From positions 1-64,000 of the forward strand of contig JAHHHK010000040.1 in NCBI GenBank assembly GCA_019359395.1: a DNA stretch of 64,000 bases. The letters are read 5' to 3'. Positions 35,306 to 44,528 of the stretch are shown here, one piece after another (position 1 is the stretch's first letter; each line of letters begins with the position of its first letter). Below the pieces are notes generated by a model, which saw nothing but the letters and a program-made list of their open reading frames with translations, was not told the origin of the DNA and did no database searches. Made by a program: the position numbers and the translations under genes. The DNA comes from Komarekiella atlantica HA4396-MV6 (GTDB lineage: Bacteria; Cyanobacteriota; Cyanobacteriia; Cyanobacteriales; Nostocaceae).

Positions 35306-36055
35306 ATGAATTCAAAATTACCTCCCGATTTAGATCCTCACAAGCTACCCCAGCACGTAGCTATCATCATGGATGGCAATGGTCGATGGGCGACCAGTCG
35401 AGGACTACCGCGCATTGCCGGACATCGCCAAGGGGCAAAGACGCTCAAAGAACTGTTACGATGCTGCAAGGATTGGGGAATCAGCGCCCTAACAGCCTAC
35501 GCTTTCTCTACTGAGAATTGGCGGCGGCCAGCTGAAGAAGTGGACTTTCTGATGCTTTTGTTTGAACGACTGCTGCGCCGCGAATTAGCTCAAATGCATC
35601 AAGAAGGGGTGCGAATCTCGTTTATTGGAGATTTGTCGGTTTTACCCAAGTCTTTACAAGCAGAAATAGAGCGTTCCAGTGCAGAGACACTGAACAATCA
35701 GGCAATTCACTTTACTATTGCAGTTAACTACGGTAGCCGCAACGAAATTATGAGAGCCTGCCGTCAAGTAGCGGAAATGGTGCAACGGGGAGAACTCACC
35801 GCCGAAGAAATAAACGAGAGTTGTGTGGAAAAATACCTTTACACAGCAGACACCCCAGAACCAGATCTACTGATTCGCACTAGTGGGGAGATGCGGCTGA
35901 GCAATTTTTTGCTGTGGCAAATGGCGTATACAGAGATGTACTTTACCGATATTCTCTGGCCAGCTTTTGATAGAGAAGCATTTCATCAAGCTTTATTGAG
36001 TTACCAAGGACGCGATCGCCGTTTCGGTCAAGTTAAAGCTTCACTGTCAGCTTAA
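35306..36055 (+). CDS. uppS: Isoprenyl transferase / undecaprenyl diphosphate synthase
   Basis: Makes the C55 polyprenyl diphosphate carrier for cell-wall synthesis by cis condensation of isopentenyl units. 249 residues from ATG 35306 ('[29 protein letters not shown]'), the normal family length. The pyrophosphate-binding motif '[10 protein letters not shown]', '[16 protein letters not shown]', '[13 protein letters not shown]' and the signature '[27 protein letters not shown]' are intact. The longer ORF start lies in a repeat. Confidence 0.95.
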   Translation: MNSKLPPDLDPHKLPQHVAIIMDGNGRWATSRGLPRIAGHRQGAKTLKELLRCCKDWGISALTAYAFSTENWRRPAEEVDFLMLLFERLLRRELAQMHQEGVRISFIGDLSVLPKSLQAEIERSSAETLNNQAIHFTIAVNYGSRNEIMRACRQVAEMVQRGELTAEEINESCVEKYLYTADTPEPDLLIRTSGEMRLSNFLLWQMAYTEMYFTDILWPAFDREAFHQALLSYQGRDRRFGQVKASLSA

Positions 36056-36132
36056 GTTTAGTTTGACTAAATCTTAACACGGCAGCTTTCATAATAATTT
36101 TTTTATGCTGCTGATTGCACTCATACAATTTC

Positions 36133-36819
36133 TTACAGATGATTTGGTCGATGTCCCCCAAACACAGCAAAGCTAAAATTTTTGTACCAGCAATCCACAT
36201 CTTCAAAACCTGCGGCTTCTAGCCAACTTAGTTGAATATCCAGGGTTGCCATGCGATCGTATTCCATACGTTTTTGTGCAGCTTTAAGATCTTCCTCTGA
36301 GATACCCAAAGCGCGAACAGAATCCAGCCAGTTTTGACGATAGAGTTTTTCTAAATTAGGAGTTTTACCCAAAACCTGATCAGCGTTGACAAACATCCCT
36401 CCCGGATTGAGGACATTGTAAATCCGCTGAGCAAGACGTTCCTTATCAGCATTAGACAAATGGTGAATCGATAAGGCAGAAATTACAAGGTCATAAGAAC
36501 CACCCAAATCAGCCTCAACGTAGTTACCAATCAAAATTTTGGGAGATTTACCCATTTTGCTAAATCGAGACTTAGCTTTCTCCAACATCTCAACAGCTAA
36601 GTCTACCAAGGTGAACTCTGCATTGGGAAATATTGCCTGAACCATACCTGAGAAAAGTCCAGTACCAGCGCCCAAATCTAAAACCTTCAGCGGTGCATTG
36701 CGATCGCCTGGTATAATTCCAACAGCCGTTTTGTAAAAGTCATCAAAACACGGAATTAGAGTACGACGTAGATTGTCGTAATCTGCTGCGGCAGTATTAA
36801 AAGCTTCTTGAATATTCAT
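36133..36819 (-). CDS. SAM-dependent class I methyltransferase
   Basis: The 228-residue protein has motif I 'LKVLDLGAGTGLFSGM', motif II 'EFTLVDLAVEMLEKAKSRF', 'DLVISALSIHHLSNADKERLAQRIYNVLNPGGMFVNAD' (motifs IV-V). The C-terminal 'LDIQLSWLEAAGFEDVDCWYKNFSFAVFGG' is typical of small-molecule methyltransferases. Its ATG overlaps the stop of the phosphatase gene by 4 bp (ATGA-type coupling), so the two form an operon. Substrate not deducible. Confidence 0.88.
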   Translation of the reverse strand: MNIQEAFNTAAADYDNLRRTLIPCFDDFYKTAVGIIPGDRNAPLKVLDLGAGTGLFSGMVQAIFPNAEFTLVDLAVEMLEKAKSRFSKMGKSPKILIGNYVEADLGGSYDLVISALSIHHLSNADKERLAQRIYNVLNPGGMFVNADQVLGKTPNLEKLYRQNWLDSVRALGISEEDLKAAQKRMEYDRMATLDIQLSWLEAAGFEDVDCWYKNFSFAVFGGHRPNHL

Positions 36820-37148
36820 GTTTTAATTTTTAATAGAGGTAGTACCTTCTGCTTTAATAAGTCAATTAAAGCTGCTTCCATAAATTCATATTCATCTGGT
36901 ATATCCAAACATATAATTTTCTTACCTTTTAGAAAGGGTTGAAAATTGTTTGATAGCTTATTTTTATGTGACTTTTCCATCACAAAAATAATATCAGCCC
37001 ATTCAATTACTTCTGTGGATATTGGTACTTCGGCATAGCGATCTAAACCTGCCGAGTCTGCCTCAAGTCCTTCGTATTCAGAAAACACAGCCTCAGCAGT
37101 AGGACTTCGCAATTTATTCCGGCTACAGATAAATAAAAGCTTTTTCAT
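36816..37148 (-). CDS. Low-molecular-weight protein-tyrosine-phosphatase-like protein
   Basis: The 110-residue protein begins 'MKKLLFICSRNKLRSPTAEAVFSEY', with the C-x5-R-S phosphate loop (Cys 8, Arg 14) of the low-molecular-weight phosphatase/arsenate reductase fold, and 'CLDIPDEYEFM' supplying the general-acid Asp. It is shorter than classical enzymes (about 150 aa) and belongs to the compact group often annotated only as phosphotyrosine phosphatase-like. It is co-transcribed with the methyltransferase through a 4-bp overlap. Confidence 0.82.
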   Translation of the reverse strand: MKKLLFICSRNKLRSPTAEAVFSEYEGLEADSAGLDRYAEVPISTEVIEWADIIFVMEKSHKNKLSNNFQPFLKGKKIICLDIPDEYEFMEAALIDLLKQKVLPLLKIKT

Positions 37149-37292
37149 TAACTAATAACAAATTTTCCCTGAGACTCTCTAGCTGGCTGAGCAAATCTTT
37201 AAGTCACTGCGATGCCTGCGGCGGGCTACGCCTACGCATCCTGTTCAGCTTCAAAAAGTTGCGTTGGGGTATAGTGTTAGACAAAGAGAATT

Positions 37293-37985
37293 TTATTGCT
37301 GTACGTGTAATCCATGAACTATACCACCTTCAGAATCAAATCTAGACTTAATGATAGAGAAAAACCTGCTATCTCCTTTTTCAAAATGTCTGAAAATTGC
37401 GTAAGCGAGTATATCAGCAAGTTGAATTAGTCTCGAAGCTTTTGAGTCTAAAAATAAAGGCACTTCAGAAAAGTTTCTGATAACACCCCAACTATATCCA
37501 ATAGTTCTAAAGTCAGTTGCTAAAGATTGAATTGTTGTCTCATAAGTAGATTTGTCAAAAATTATGATGCCTCTTTGTGTCTTATCATTTTTGTGCAGCC
37601 TTATCAAATACCTATCAAACCTACTAGCCAGTTGTTCAAATGCAACTTCAACAGGATCTTTTGGTGATACTACAGTCTTTTTGATAACACTTGCGAATAG
37701 TCGGTTACTTGGGTGTGACTGTAGGAAAACCTGCAAAATATCTTCAATAGCTTTCTCTCTATTGCTCTTAGGATAGCTCCTCCACTTTCCTCTACCACTG
37801 AGCATAGGACTACCGTGCAATTCGACTGTTACTGGATCAGCAGGATCAAATCTAGCAGCAATTTAATCAAGCTGATCAGAAATCCAATATCCTTGGCGCT
37901 CAAATACACAAAATCCAGCCAGTACAAAATATTGTTGGTTTGAGTCGTAAGTTGTGCCAGACTCATCTGCATACAGCAAGTACAT
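37293..37985 (-). pseudogene. DUF3800 protein interrupted by an in-frame stop
   Basis: The full frame of 231 codons starts at ATG 37985 ('MYLLYADESGTTYDSNQQYFVLAGF', the standard DUF3800 N-terminus with the RNase H-like first Asp) but codon 41 is TAA (37863-37865): '...WISDQLD*IAARFDPADPVTVELHGSP'. Everything after continues in frame to 37293. The ORF track shows only the downstream part from 37820. A single base change from CAA or AAA would explain it. DUF3800 proteins are putative nucleases linked to mobile or defence DNA. The C-terminal Asp region ('RLIQLADILAYAIFRHFEKG') is intact. Confidence 0.9.
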
Positions 37986-38015
37986 GGCTGTTTTATATCT
38001 TTAGACAATAAAAAT

Positions 38016-38069
38016 CAGTCAAGGGGAGACCTAGCTCCCGCGATCTGAAAAGGTCAGACCTCTTGACTG
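38016..38069. repeat. Inverted repeat cagtcaag...cttgactg
   Basis: Perfect 8-bp arms enclose 'gggagacctagctcccgcgatctgaaaaggtcagacct', which can pair further internally (gggag..ctccc). It sits upstream of the broken DUF3800 gene, in the 37986-38198 gap; the gap otherwise contains a HIP1-type site and no gene. Confidence 0.5.
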
Positions 38070-38198
38070 CTATTTATATTGTATCAGCTACTTTATAGGC
38101 TAGCTTGTTTCTAGCTGCCTAGTGATTAAATGTAGAATAGCTTACTCTGCGATCGCCTCACAGACAACCCGAAAACTATGCCAAGTAGAAGCGATCGC

Positions 38199-38657
38199 TT
38201 ACAATACACTCAGATAAGTTTGCTCAGAATTCATCGGCAAAACCCGCAACTTCCGGTTTTTCAGGTCTGGTTCTAATCCTAAAACTTCCATTGGCGTGAC
38301 ACCTAAAAGAGCATAGGGTACTTCCGTAAGTTCCAGACAATCAAAGGTTCCTTGGCGTTCTCCAATAGCAAGTTCAACATCTCGAAAAATTCGCCCCTGC
38401 TGCACTCCAGCAGCCGTCTCAACCTGAGCTTCTCCACCTTGAACTAAACCTAGTTGATTAATAATCCTAGCAGGCAAGCACAGCAACGTTGCACCTGTAT
38501 CAACTAAGACATCATCCAAAGTGTAAGAGCGAACTTCCTCTGGAGAAATGAAGCCTCGTTGAGCCAGAACTTGATCAATTCGATTCGTGACAGTAAGGGT
38601 AATTATTACTTGCCCCATTTGCTTACCCTGAAGATTTGGCAGTACCAGTTTACCCAT
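38199..38657 (-). CDS. Retropepsin-like clan AA aspartic protease
   Basis: About 152 residues from ATG 38657, which has 'caggag' at good spacing; the ORF track start is further upstream. The core 'LDDVLVDTGATLLCLPARIINQLGL' carries the single D-T-G-A active site of homodimeric retropepsins, with 'YALLGVTPMEVLGLEPDLKNRKLRVLP' as the second conserved hydrophobic-G block. Such small cyanobacterial proteases often sit beside toxin-antitoxin type genes, and here the neighbour is a UPF0175 gene. Its last 12 codons are duplicated at 39148-39183. Confidence 0.82.
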   Translation of the reverse strand: MGKLVLPNLQGKQMGQVIITLTVTNRIDQVLAQRGFISPEEVRSYTLDDVLVDTGATLLCLPARIINQLGLVQGGEAQVETAAGVQQGRIFRDVELAIGERQGTFDCLELTEVPYALLGVTPMEVLGLEPDLKNRKLRVLPMNSEQTYLSVL

Positions 38658-38752
38658 TTCAGCGAACTCCTGAAAATTCAGTATTTTTGAATAATGCACC
38701 AATATGCAAAAACGCTAAGAAAACTTTCGCCCCGCCCTCTTAAAGAGACTAC

Positions 38753-38845
38753 TCAACTAATTGTCCTAAACACTGCCTGTAAAGCATTAAGACGATTGAT
38801 AGCAGCGAAGTTAATCAAAGGCGTAGCGTTGCAAATAACTGTCAC
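38753..38845 (-). pseudogene. Truncated DUF3368 (PIN-like) toxin remnant
   Basis: Just after the UPF0175 stop, a GTG-initiated frame of 30 codons reads 'VTVICNATPLINFAAINRLN' and continues 'ALQAVFRTIS' before TGA. This is the conserved N-terminus of DUF3368 proteins (normally about 150-170 aa), which usually pair with UPF0175. The rest, including later acidic PIN residues, is absent before the protease gene. Too short for the ORF track. Identification rests on my recall of the N-terminal consensus. Confidence 0.75.
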
Positions 38846-38847
38846 AA

Positions 38848-39102
38848 CTACCAAGAACCTGTTTGAATTGACTCAATATCATCTGTTAAATCCATTTCAG
38901 TATAATGGCGTGGAATTTTTTGTTGCGCTAAAAGTTGCTGAAATTCCCATACAGATAGATTAGCCAAGCGGCGTGCTTGACCAAAAGTAAAAATATTTTG
39001 GTCGTATAACTGCAAGGCAATTTCCTGACGAATAGCCTGCTCACCTTGATTTATGGAATCTGGAGATAATTGCAGGTTAATTGAACTCACAAATTGACTC
39101 AT
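38848..39102 (-). CDS. UPF0175 family protein (antitoxin-like)
   Basis: 84 residues from ATG 39102 (the ORF track starts 10 codons earlier; either is possible). 'QAIRQEIALQLYDQNIFTFGQARRLANLSVWEFQQLLAQQKIPRHY' is the UPF0175 helix-turn-helix-like pattern, ending in 'DLTDDIESIQ'. These proteins are the presumed antitoxins of DUF3368 toxins. Here the partner survives only as a 30-codon stub 2 bp downstream, so this is an orphan antitoxin that may still regulate DNA. Confidence 0.85.
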   Translation of the reverse strand: MSQFVSSINLQLSPDSINQGEQAIRQEIALQLYDQNIFTFGQARRLANLSVWEFQQLLAQQKIPRHYTEMDLTDDIESIQTGSW

Positions 39103-39147
39103 ACCCAAAAACCAACATTTTACCTTTAGCATAAAACATACGACTGT

Positions 39148-39183
39148 TTACAATACACTCAGATAAGTTTCCTCAGTATTCAT
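39148..39183 (-). pseudogene. Duplicated 3' end of an aspartic protease gene
   Basis: Eleven codons plus stop, 'MNTEETYLSVL', match the protease C-terminus 'MNSEQTYLSVL' at 38199-38234, and the DNA is nearly identical ('caatacactcagataagttt.ctcag.attcatcggc'). Nothing else of the protease precedes it. It is a remnant of a second copy or a recombination scar. Confidence 0.8.
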
Positions 39184-39290
39184 CGGCCTAAATATATGCC
39201 TCGAAATAAACGACGAAGCATCGATAAATCCAAACTAACAACTTCGGGATTTTTGCCTATACGTGCAGAATAATATTGCCGATTAACCAT
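39180..39290 (-). pseudogene. Fragment of an unknown gene fused to the protease scar
   Basis: The frame 'MVNRQYYSARIGKNPEVVSL' continuing 'DLSMLRRLFRGIYLGR' looks like a genuine protein N-terminus. I recall a similar opening in cyanobacterial HEPN/AbiJ-like hypothetical proteins, but cannot confirm it. It stops at the junction with the duplicated protease tail, so it is likely the truncated start of a longer gene. Confidence 0.4.
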
Positions 39291-39309
39291 ATTACTTTTT
39301 GGAATCTCA

Positions 39310-39450
39310 AAGGGACTAATTGCATAAAACAAAGACGCAGAAAAAACTCTCTGCGCCTCTGTCTTGGAAAGTTCTGTTCGCCGAAAACCGGCGCACCCTG
39401 CGGGAAGCAAGCTACAGACTTTCCGCTGCGTCTCTGCGTGAAATCTTCTT
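39310..39450. repeat. Dispersed G/C-rich repeat downstream of secA
   Basis: 'ctctgcgcctctgtcttggaaagttctgttcgccgaaaaccggcg' and 'gcgggaagcaagctacagactttccgctgcgtctctgcgtg' are modules of the window's intergenic repeat family. It lies immediately 3' of secA and may help end its transcript. ORFs called on both strands here are artefacts. Confidence 0.75.
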
Positions 39451-39452
39451 CT

Positions 39453-42245
39453 TTACACCATTTCAGACGAAGCTTGCACCATCGGCTGAGGCTGCGGCTG
39501 GAACATGAACAACGAGTACACCACATCTCGGCGGATGTTGACCATCATATCCAAGAACAATTCATACCCCTCGCTCTTATACTCAATCAGCGGGTCTTTT
39601 TGACCATAGCCACGTAATCCCACCGATTCGCGTAAGGCATCCATTTGTTGCAAGTGTTCTCGCCACAGAGTATCAATGCGTTGCAAAATAAAAAAGCGTT
39701 CAGCTTGGCGCATGAGTCCTGGCTGAATTTGGTCAATCTGTGCTTCTTTGAGGTCGTAAGCAATCCGCACTTGTTCGTGGAGAAAGAATTTAATCTCACT
39801 AACAGACATATCCTCTAATTGACTAGCTTGTAAGTCTGCTAGCAAATAGACAAATTCTTTGACTTTCTCAACCAACTTTTCTAACTCCCACTCTTCGGAA
39901 GGTAAGTCTGGGTTGATGTAGTAGTCAACGATGTCATCCATCGTTTTTTCGGCGTACTTAATTACCTGTTCCTTTAAATCTTGACCTTCTAACACCCGGC
40001 GGCGTTCGGCGTAGATGGCGCGACGTTGGTTGTTCATGACCTCGTCGTACTCAAATACCTGCTTACGGATGTCGTAGTAATAGGTTTCGACTTTTTTCTG
40101 AGCGCCTTCCAAACTGCGGGTAAGCATCCCAGATTCGATGGGCATATCTTCTTCTACTTGGAAAGCATTCATTAATCCAGCAACGCGATCGCCACCAAAA
40201 ATCCGCAGCAAGTTATCCTCTAAACTGAGGAAGAATCTCGTTGTTCCAGGGTCGCCTTGTCGTCCTGCACGACCGCGCAACTGATTGTCAATGCGTCGTG
40301 ACTCGTGGCGTTCTGTACCAATGACGTGCAAACCGCCGATTTCTACTACTTCGTTATGTTCGCGGGTAGTAAATTGTTCGTACTCCTGCTTGACGCGGTT
40401 ATAAGCTTCCCGCAATTTTTGGATTACGGGGTCATCGATGGGAGCTTTTTCTGCTGCCACAGCTACCTTGTCTTCTGCTTCTAGTTCGGGTAAGCTGCGA
40501 TCGCCATACTCACGCACCGCAATTTCTACTGCTTCTTTTAATAACTGTTCTGTCTCTTTTGTCAATTGGGTAGGGAAAATTTCTGGTGAAGCCCGCCAAG
40601 TTTTGACTTTTTTGCCAGGGACAAAACCTTGACCACCACTACTTGCACTCGGTAGACCACCAGCTCTTTGAACACTAAACGCATCTTCATCTTCTGGCTG
40701 GACAATCCGCGGCATAAAGTATTCTCGCAGCTTCAGACGTGCCATGTATTCGGAGTTACCACCCAGAATAATATCTGTACCTCTACCCGCCATGTTTGTC
40801 GCAATAGTCACAGCACCTTTGCGTCCTGCCTGTGCCACAATTTCTGCTTCACGTTCAACGTTTTCTGGTCTGGCGTTGAGTAGTTCGTGGGGAATTTCTA
40901 GCTGTTTAAGCAGTCGGCTGAGATACTCAGATTTTTCTACACTAGTGGTTCCTACTAATACGGGTCTACCGATTTCGTGCATTTCGGCACATTCTTTGGC
41001 AATTGCTCCCCACTTACCTGGTTCGGTTTTAAAGACCATATCAGACAAATCTTCGCGTCGTCTATCGCGGTTAGTAGGAATTACTGCAACTTCTAATTTG
41101 TAAATTTTTTCAAACTCAGGTTCTTCTGTTTTTGCTGTTCCCGTCATTCCACCGAGTTTTGGATACAGCAAGAACAGGTTTTGATAGGTAATCGTCGCCA
41201 AAGTCTGAGTTTCTGGCTGAATTTCTACATGTTCTTTGGCTTCAATCGCTTGGTGTAGTCCATCACTCCAGCGTCGTCCGGGGAGCACCCGACCGGTAAA
41301 TTCATCTACAATCACGACTTCCCCGTTGCGGACGATATAGTTTACGTCCTTCAAGAACAGTTCTTTGGCTTTAATTGCATTAAAAACAAAGTGTGCCCAA
41401 GGATCTTCCGGGTCAAATAAATCTGTGACTTCCAAAAGATTTTCGGCTTCCGCAAAGCCTTCATCTGTCAGTAGTACGTTACGAGCTTTTTCATCCACCT
41501 CGTAATGCTCGTCTTTTTTGAGAGTTAGTGCTATTTCAGCAGCTTGCAGGTATTTTTCTGTAGGTCTTTCTACTTGTCCAGAAATAATCAGCGGTGTCCG
41601 CGCCTCATCAACTAAAATCGAGTCTACCTCGTCGATTACGCAGTAATTGAATGGGCGTTGTACCACATCTGCCATTGATGTCGCCATGTTATCCCGCAAG
41701 TAGTCAAAGCCTACCTCGCTGTTGGTAACATAGGTGATGTCACACTCATAGTTTCTTTGGCGTTCACTGGGAGTCATGCTTGCTTGAATTAGCCCCACAC
41801 TCAACCCCAAGAACCGATGTACCTGTCCCATCCATTCCGCGTCTCTACGAGCTAGGTAATCGTTGACGGTAACGACATGTACACCTTTACCAGTAAGGGC
41901 ATTCAAATAACTTGGTAAGGTAGCAACCAGCGTTTTACCTTCACCGGTTTTCATTTCGGCAATTTGCCCTACATGCAGAATCACACCACCTAAGAGTTGG
42001 ACATCAAAGTGTCGCAAGCCTAAGACTCGGCGTCCTGCTTCCCGAACGACAGCATAAGCTTCTGGCAAAATATCATCCAGAGCTTCGCCTTTAGCAAGCC
42101 GCCCTTTAAACTCTGTGGTTTTACCTTTTAACTCATCATCAGAAAGAGCTTTAATTTCTTCCTCTAAAAGGTTAATTTCAGTAATGTAAGGTTGGTATTT
42201 TTTAAGCTTACGAGCGTTGGGATCGCCCAACAATATTTTTAGCAT
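39453..42245 (-). CDS. secA: Preprotein translocase ATPase SecA
   Basis: The 930-residue motor drives Sec-dependent export into the thylakoid lumen and periplasm. Walker A '[13 protein letters not shown]', DEAD-type '[21 protein letters not shown]', '[26 protein letters not shown]', '[10 protein letters not shown]', '[14 protein letters not shown]' and '[23 protein letters not shown]' are present, with the scaffold and helical domains. It lacks the C-terminal zinc (CxCx8CH) tail of E. coli SecA, as is normal in cyanobacteria. Full length; monocistronic. Confidence 0.97.
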   Translation of the reverse strand: MLKILLGDPNARKLKKYQPYITEINLLEEEIKALSDDELKGKTTEFKGRLAKGEALDDILPEAYAVVREAGRRVLGLRHFDVQLLGGVILHVGQIAEMKTGEGKTLVATLPSYLNALTGKGVHVVTVNDYLARRDAEWMGQVHRFLGLSVGLIQASMTPSERQRNYECDITYVTNSEVGFDYLRDNMATSMADVVQRPFNYCVIDEVDSILVDEARTPLIISGQVERPTEKYLQAAEIALTLKKDEHYEVDEKARNVLLTDEGFAEAENLLEVTDLFDPEDPWAHFVFNAIKAKELFLKDVNYIVRNGEVVIVDEFTGRVLPGRRWSDGLHQAIEAKEHVEIQPETQTLATITYQNLFLLYPKLGGMTGTAKTEEPEFEKIYKLEVAVIPTNRDRRREDLSDMVFKTEPGKWGAIAKECAEMHEIGRPVLVGTTSVEKSEYLSRLLKQLEIPHELLNARPENVEREAEIVAQAGRKGAVTIATNMAGRGTDIILGGNSEYMARLKLREYFMPRIVQPEDEDAFSVQRAGGLPSASSGGQGFVPGKKVKTWRASPEIFPTQLTKETEQLLKEAVEIAVREYGDRSLPELEAEDKVAVAAEKAPIDDPVIQKLREAYNRVKQEYEQFTTREHNEVVEIGGLHVIGTERHESRRIDNQLRGRAGRQGDPGTTRFFLSLEDNLLRIFGGDRVAGLMNAFQVEEDMPIESGMLTRSLEGAQKKVETYYYDIRKQVFEYDEVMNNQRRAIYAERRRVLEGQDLKEQVIKYAEKTMDDIVDYYINPDLPSEEWELEKLVEKVKEFVYLLADLQASQLEDMSVSEIKFFLHEQVRIAYDLKEAQIDQIQPGLMRQAERFFILQRIDTLWREHLQQMDALRESVGLRGYGQKDPLIEYKSEGYELFLDMMVNIRRDVVYSLFMFQPQPQPMVQASSEMV

Positions 42246-42426
42246 GGCAGGTTATGGAACTGAATCAAGGGGGATAGGGATTAAATGAGTGGTATTGATT
42301 ATAAACGTTTAACCCAGCTTAGCCGTCTTATTCGTGAATGGGTGTCAAATGAGAATCAACTCCAAAATAGGAGAAAAACTTGCTAATCAGTTTACTAAAT
42401 GATGGGTTTTAACTCTTATCTTATAT

Positions 42427-42525
42427 TTAGACTTCCTTCATAGTATCATTTTGCCCCCATCTCAGGACACGGAAGGCTACCCATGCTGAGGTAGCGATCG
42501 CCGGAATAGAGAAGTAGGGGATCAT
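42427..42525 (-). CDS. Possible very small membrane protein (32 aa)
   Basis: From ATG 42525 the frame reads 'MIPYFSIPAIATSAWVAFRV' and continues 'LRWGQNDTMKEV'. One hydrophobic helix followed by a basic-polar tail has the shape of photosynthetic small subunits, but I cannot match it to any Psb, Psa, Pet or Ndh peptide and no clear ribosome site precedes it. It lies 31 bp downstream of the dihaem cytochrome gene. Doubtful; the longer ORF in the track overlaps the cytochrome. Confidence 0.25.
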   Translation of the reverse strand: MIPYFSIPAIATSAWVAFRVLRWGQNDTMKEV

Positions 42526-42556
42526 GGGGATAAGGTAGAGTATACTTACCCTTTTT

Positions 42557-43147
42557 CTATCCTCCCTCTTGAATGCGGCGGAAATTGAACTCACTAGCGC
42601 TGGGATGACAGCTAACACAGCTGCCGACTTGGACAGGACGTGGTAAGTTGACTTTCGGATGCAAAGCTTTGAAATAACGTGAGTTATTAACGCGGTAGGG
42701 TGTTTCTTCGTCTTTTAGCTGGGTACGGGAGAAAGTCGAAAGATATTTCCACACCAAAATCCGCGGCGGATCGACTAAAGGCTGTAGTTGTGCGCCGTAG
42801 TGCTGCGAGTCTTGCAGGAGATTTTTCCAAGTTTGGGTGGGTAAGACTGCTGGTGGCAAAGCAATGTGACATGTAGAGCAGTTTTCCAAATATAGTTGTT
42901 GTCCCAATTGGTACTGTGCAGGCACTATGTCAACAGTACCAACTTCAGAGGTGGGAGTAGCACTGTAGGCGCTAGTTACTGAAGACAGCAGCCAACCCAT
43001 AACCAGACTCCAAACCAAAACTATTAAAAGTAAACCGAAAGGCTGACGTTTGAGCTGGCGTTGGTTATTTTGCTGTAGTAATTTGCGATCGTTGTAAAGC
43101 GGGCGTTTTTCGCCCTCGCGGGTTTTGCGCTTAACAAAAATTGACAT
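42557..43147 (-). CDS. Dihaem cytochrome c, membrane-anchored
   Basis: The 196-residue protein has a basic cytoplasmic N-terminus (about 1-35), one membrane segment ('PFGLLLIVLVWSLVMGWLLSSV') and a lumenal/periplasmic domain with two haem sites, 'CSTCH' (about residue 92) and 'CVSCH' (about 178). 'YQLGQQLYLENCSTCHIALPPAVLPTQTW' resembles dihaem cytochromes of cyanobacteria with unknown redox partner. 'ARNSRYFKALHPKV'-like text precedes the second haem. Single gene between secA and tmk. Confidence 0.85.
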   Translation of the reverse strand: MSIFVKRKTREGEKRPLYNDRKLLQQNNQRQLKRQPFGLLLIVLVWSLVMGWLLSSVTSAYSATPTSEVGTVDIVPAQYQLGQQLYLENCSTCHIALPPAVLPTQTWKNLLQDSQHYGAQLQPLVDPPRILVWKYLSTFSRTQLKDEETPYRVNNSRYFKALHPKVNLPRPVQVGSCVSCHPSASEFNFRRIQEGG

Positions 43148-43352
43148 TCCTCACATCCCCAGCTATTTAAAAGTGGCGCTTGTGCTAATCATAGGGCTTA
43201 CGCAGTATTGGCAGTGAATTAACCACAGATAAACACTGATAAACACCGATAAATACCCATAAATTTGTACCTCAGCCGACTAAGAAACGCTATATTTTCA
43301 CGGTCAGATTTTGAACAAGTATGCAGGTATAATTAAACATAAAAATATCTTA

Positions 43353-43537
43353 GTTCGTAGTGAGCGATTCATCGCTCAAAACAAGAATTATCAGGACTAA
43401 AGTCCTTACCCTTCTCCTAACGGAGACGCTGCGCGTAGCTTGCTTCCCCGTAGGGGTACGGGTTCGTTAGTCGCTCATGGGGGAAACCCCCATCGCGTAG
43501 CGTCTCGTAGAGAAGACCGCGCTAACTCACTACAAAC
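43353..43537. mobile_element. MITE-like element with gttcgtagtgag terminal inverted repeats
   Basis: Ends are 'gttcgtagtgag' and 'ctcactacaaac' (11 of 12 bases complementary). Internal hairpins include 'gagcgat-tc-atcgctc' (43362-43377) and 'ggact-aa-agtcc' (43394-43405), then nested modules such as 'tgggggaaacccccatcgcg'. No ORF. I recall elements with these ends as common in Nostoc genomes. It occupies most of the 43148-43651 gap. Confidence 0.72.
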
Positions 43538-43651
43538 TTTAATTTATTTACGCCTAGCTACTTAAATCGTTAATAGTAAAATACTTGTAGGTGATTTAAC
43601 TTATCCCTTTTCTATCACTCCCCGTATTAAGTAAGTAGTAAATAAGTTAAA

Positions 43652-44299
43652 CTACAACCCTTTAAGATGTACGCGCAAAATATCCTGAATCATTTGGTGT
43701 ACAGTTTCTTTACTTAAACTGCCATCTACCCGCACAATCCGCGAGGGATTGGATGCTGCTAACTCTGCATATCCTTGCTGGACACGCCGATGAAAAGCGA
43801 TTGTCTCCTGTTCAATGCGATCTAGTTTTGCTTCATCTTTGCGCTTACGAGACAGTCCCAGTTCTACATCGATATCTAGCCAGATAGTTAAATCACTTTC
43901 TAAACCAGCAGTGGCAATATCATTCAGTTGATGAATTAACTTGAAGTTAAGACCTCGGCCATAACCTTGATAGGCAATGGTAGAGTCGGTGTAGCGATCG
44001 CACAAAATATATTTTCCTGCCGCTAGACTTGGCTTAAGTTCTTGTTCAACGTGTTGCGCTCTGTCAGCAGCGTACAACAAAAGTTCTGTCACTTCGGCTA
44101 CTGTGTTCTCAGATTCTAGCAACAGACTACGAAGATGTGAGCCTAACTTTGTTCCCCCTGGTTCACGAGTGAGAATCACAGAAATACCCAGACTTTCCAA
44201 CCACTGACCACAAAGCTGCATTTGGCTAGTTTTGCCGCAACCTTCCACCCCTTCAAATACGATTAATTTGCCACCCATGCTGTTTTTAGTTCTTCGCAA
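43652..44299 (-). CDS. tmk: Thymidylate kinase
   Basis: Phosphorylates dTMP to dTDP for DNA synthesis. 215 residues: P-loop 'VFEGVEGCGKTSQMQ', 'LTREPGGTKLGSHLRSLLL' (DRX-type region), 'ILCDRYTDSTIAYQGYGRG' and the LID region 'LGLSRKRKDEAKLDRIEQE'. The start could also be the ATG 7 codons in ('MGGKLIVFEGVEG'), which is the usual N-terminus. Stand-alone gene. Confidence 0.93.
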   Translation of the reverse strand: MRRTKNSMGGKLIVFEGVEGCGKTSQMQLCGQWLESLGISVILTREPGGTKLGSHLRSLLLESENTVAEVTELLLYAADRAQHVEQELKPSLAAGKYILCDRYTDSTIAYQGYGRGLNFKLIHQLNDIATAGLESDLTIWLDIDVELGLSRKRKDEAKLDRIEQETIAFHRRVQQGYAELAASNPSRIVRVDGSLSKETVHQMIQDILRVHLKGL

Positions 44300-44340
44300 T
44301 CGACTTATTCACTGACGTTTTATTACGCTACCAGTTAAAT

Positions 44341-44517
44341 CAGTAAACAGTAAACAGTAAACAGTAAACAGTTATCAAGGGGTGTAGTGGAGGATTTCAA
44401 CCCGTCACGAATCGGCTTTGAGTTATTAGTTTTTAGTTGGAAGTAATCACACCCTGAATAATTCTCCTTTCACCCAATTATCTTAACTGTTTACCGTTTA
44501 CTGATAACTGTTTACTG
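44341..44517. repeat. cagtaaa heptamer array and 16-bp inverted repeat
   Basis: Four 'cagtaaa' units (44341-44368) run into 'cagtaaacagttatca' (44362-44377), whose exact reverse complement 'tgataactgtttactg' sits at 44502-44517, next to a second array remnant ('aactgtttaccgtttactg'). The pair brackets a 124-nt spacer. It lies just upstream of a truncated gene and may mark the recombination that cut it. Confidence 0.82.
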
Positions 44518-44528
44518 GAATAGCAATT

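Noticed and set aside
40744-41103. 119-aa ORF on the plus strand within secA
   Set aside because: Antisense shadow of secA; no independent coding features.
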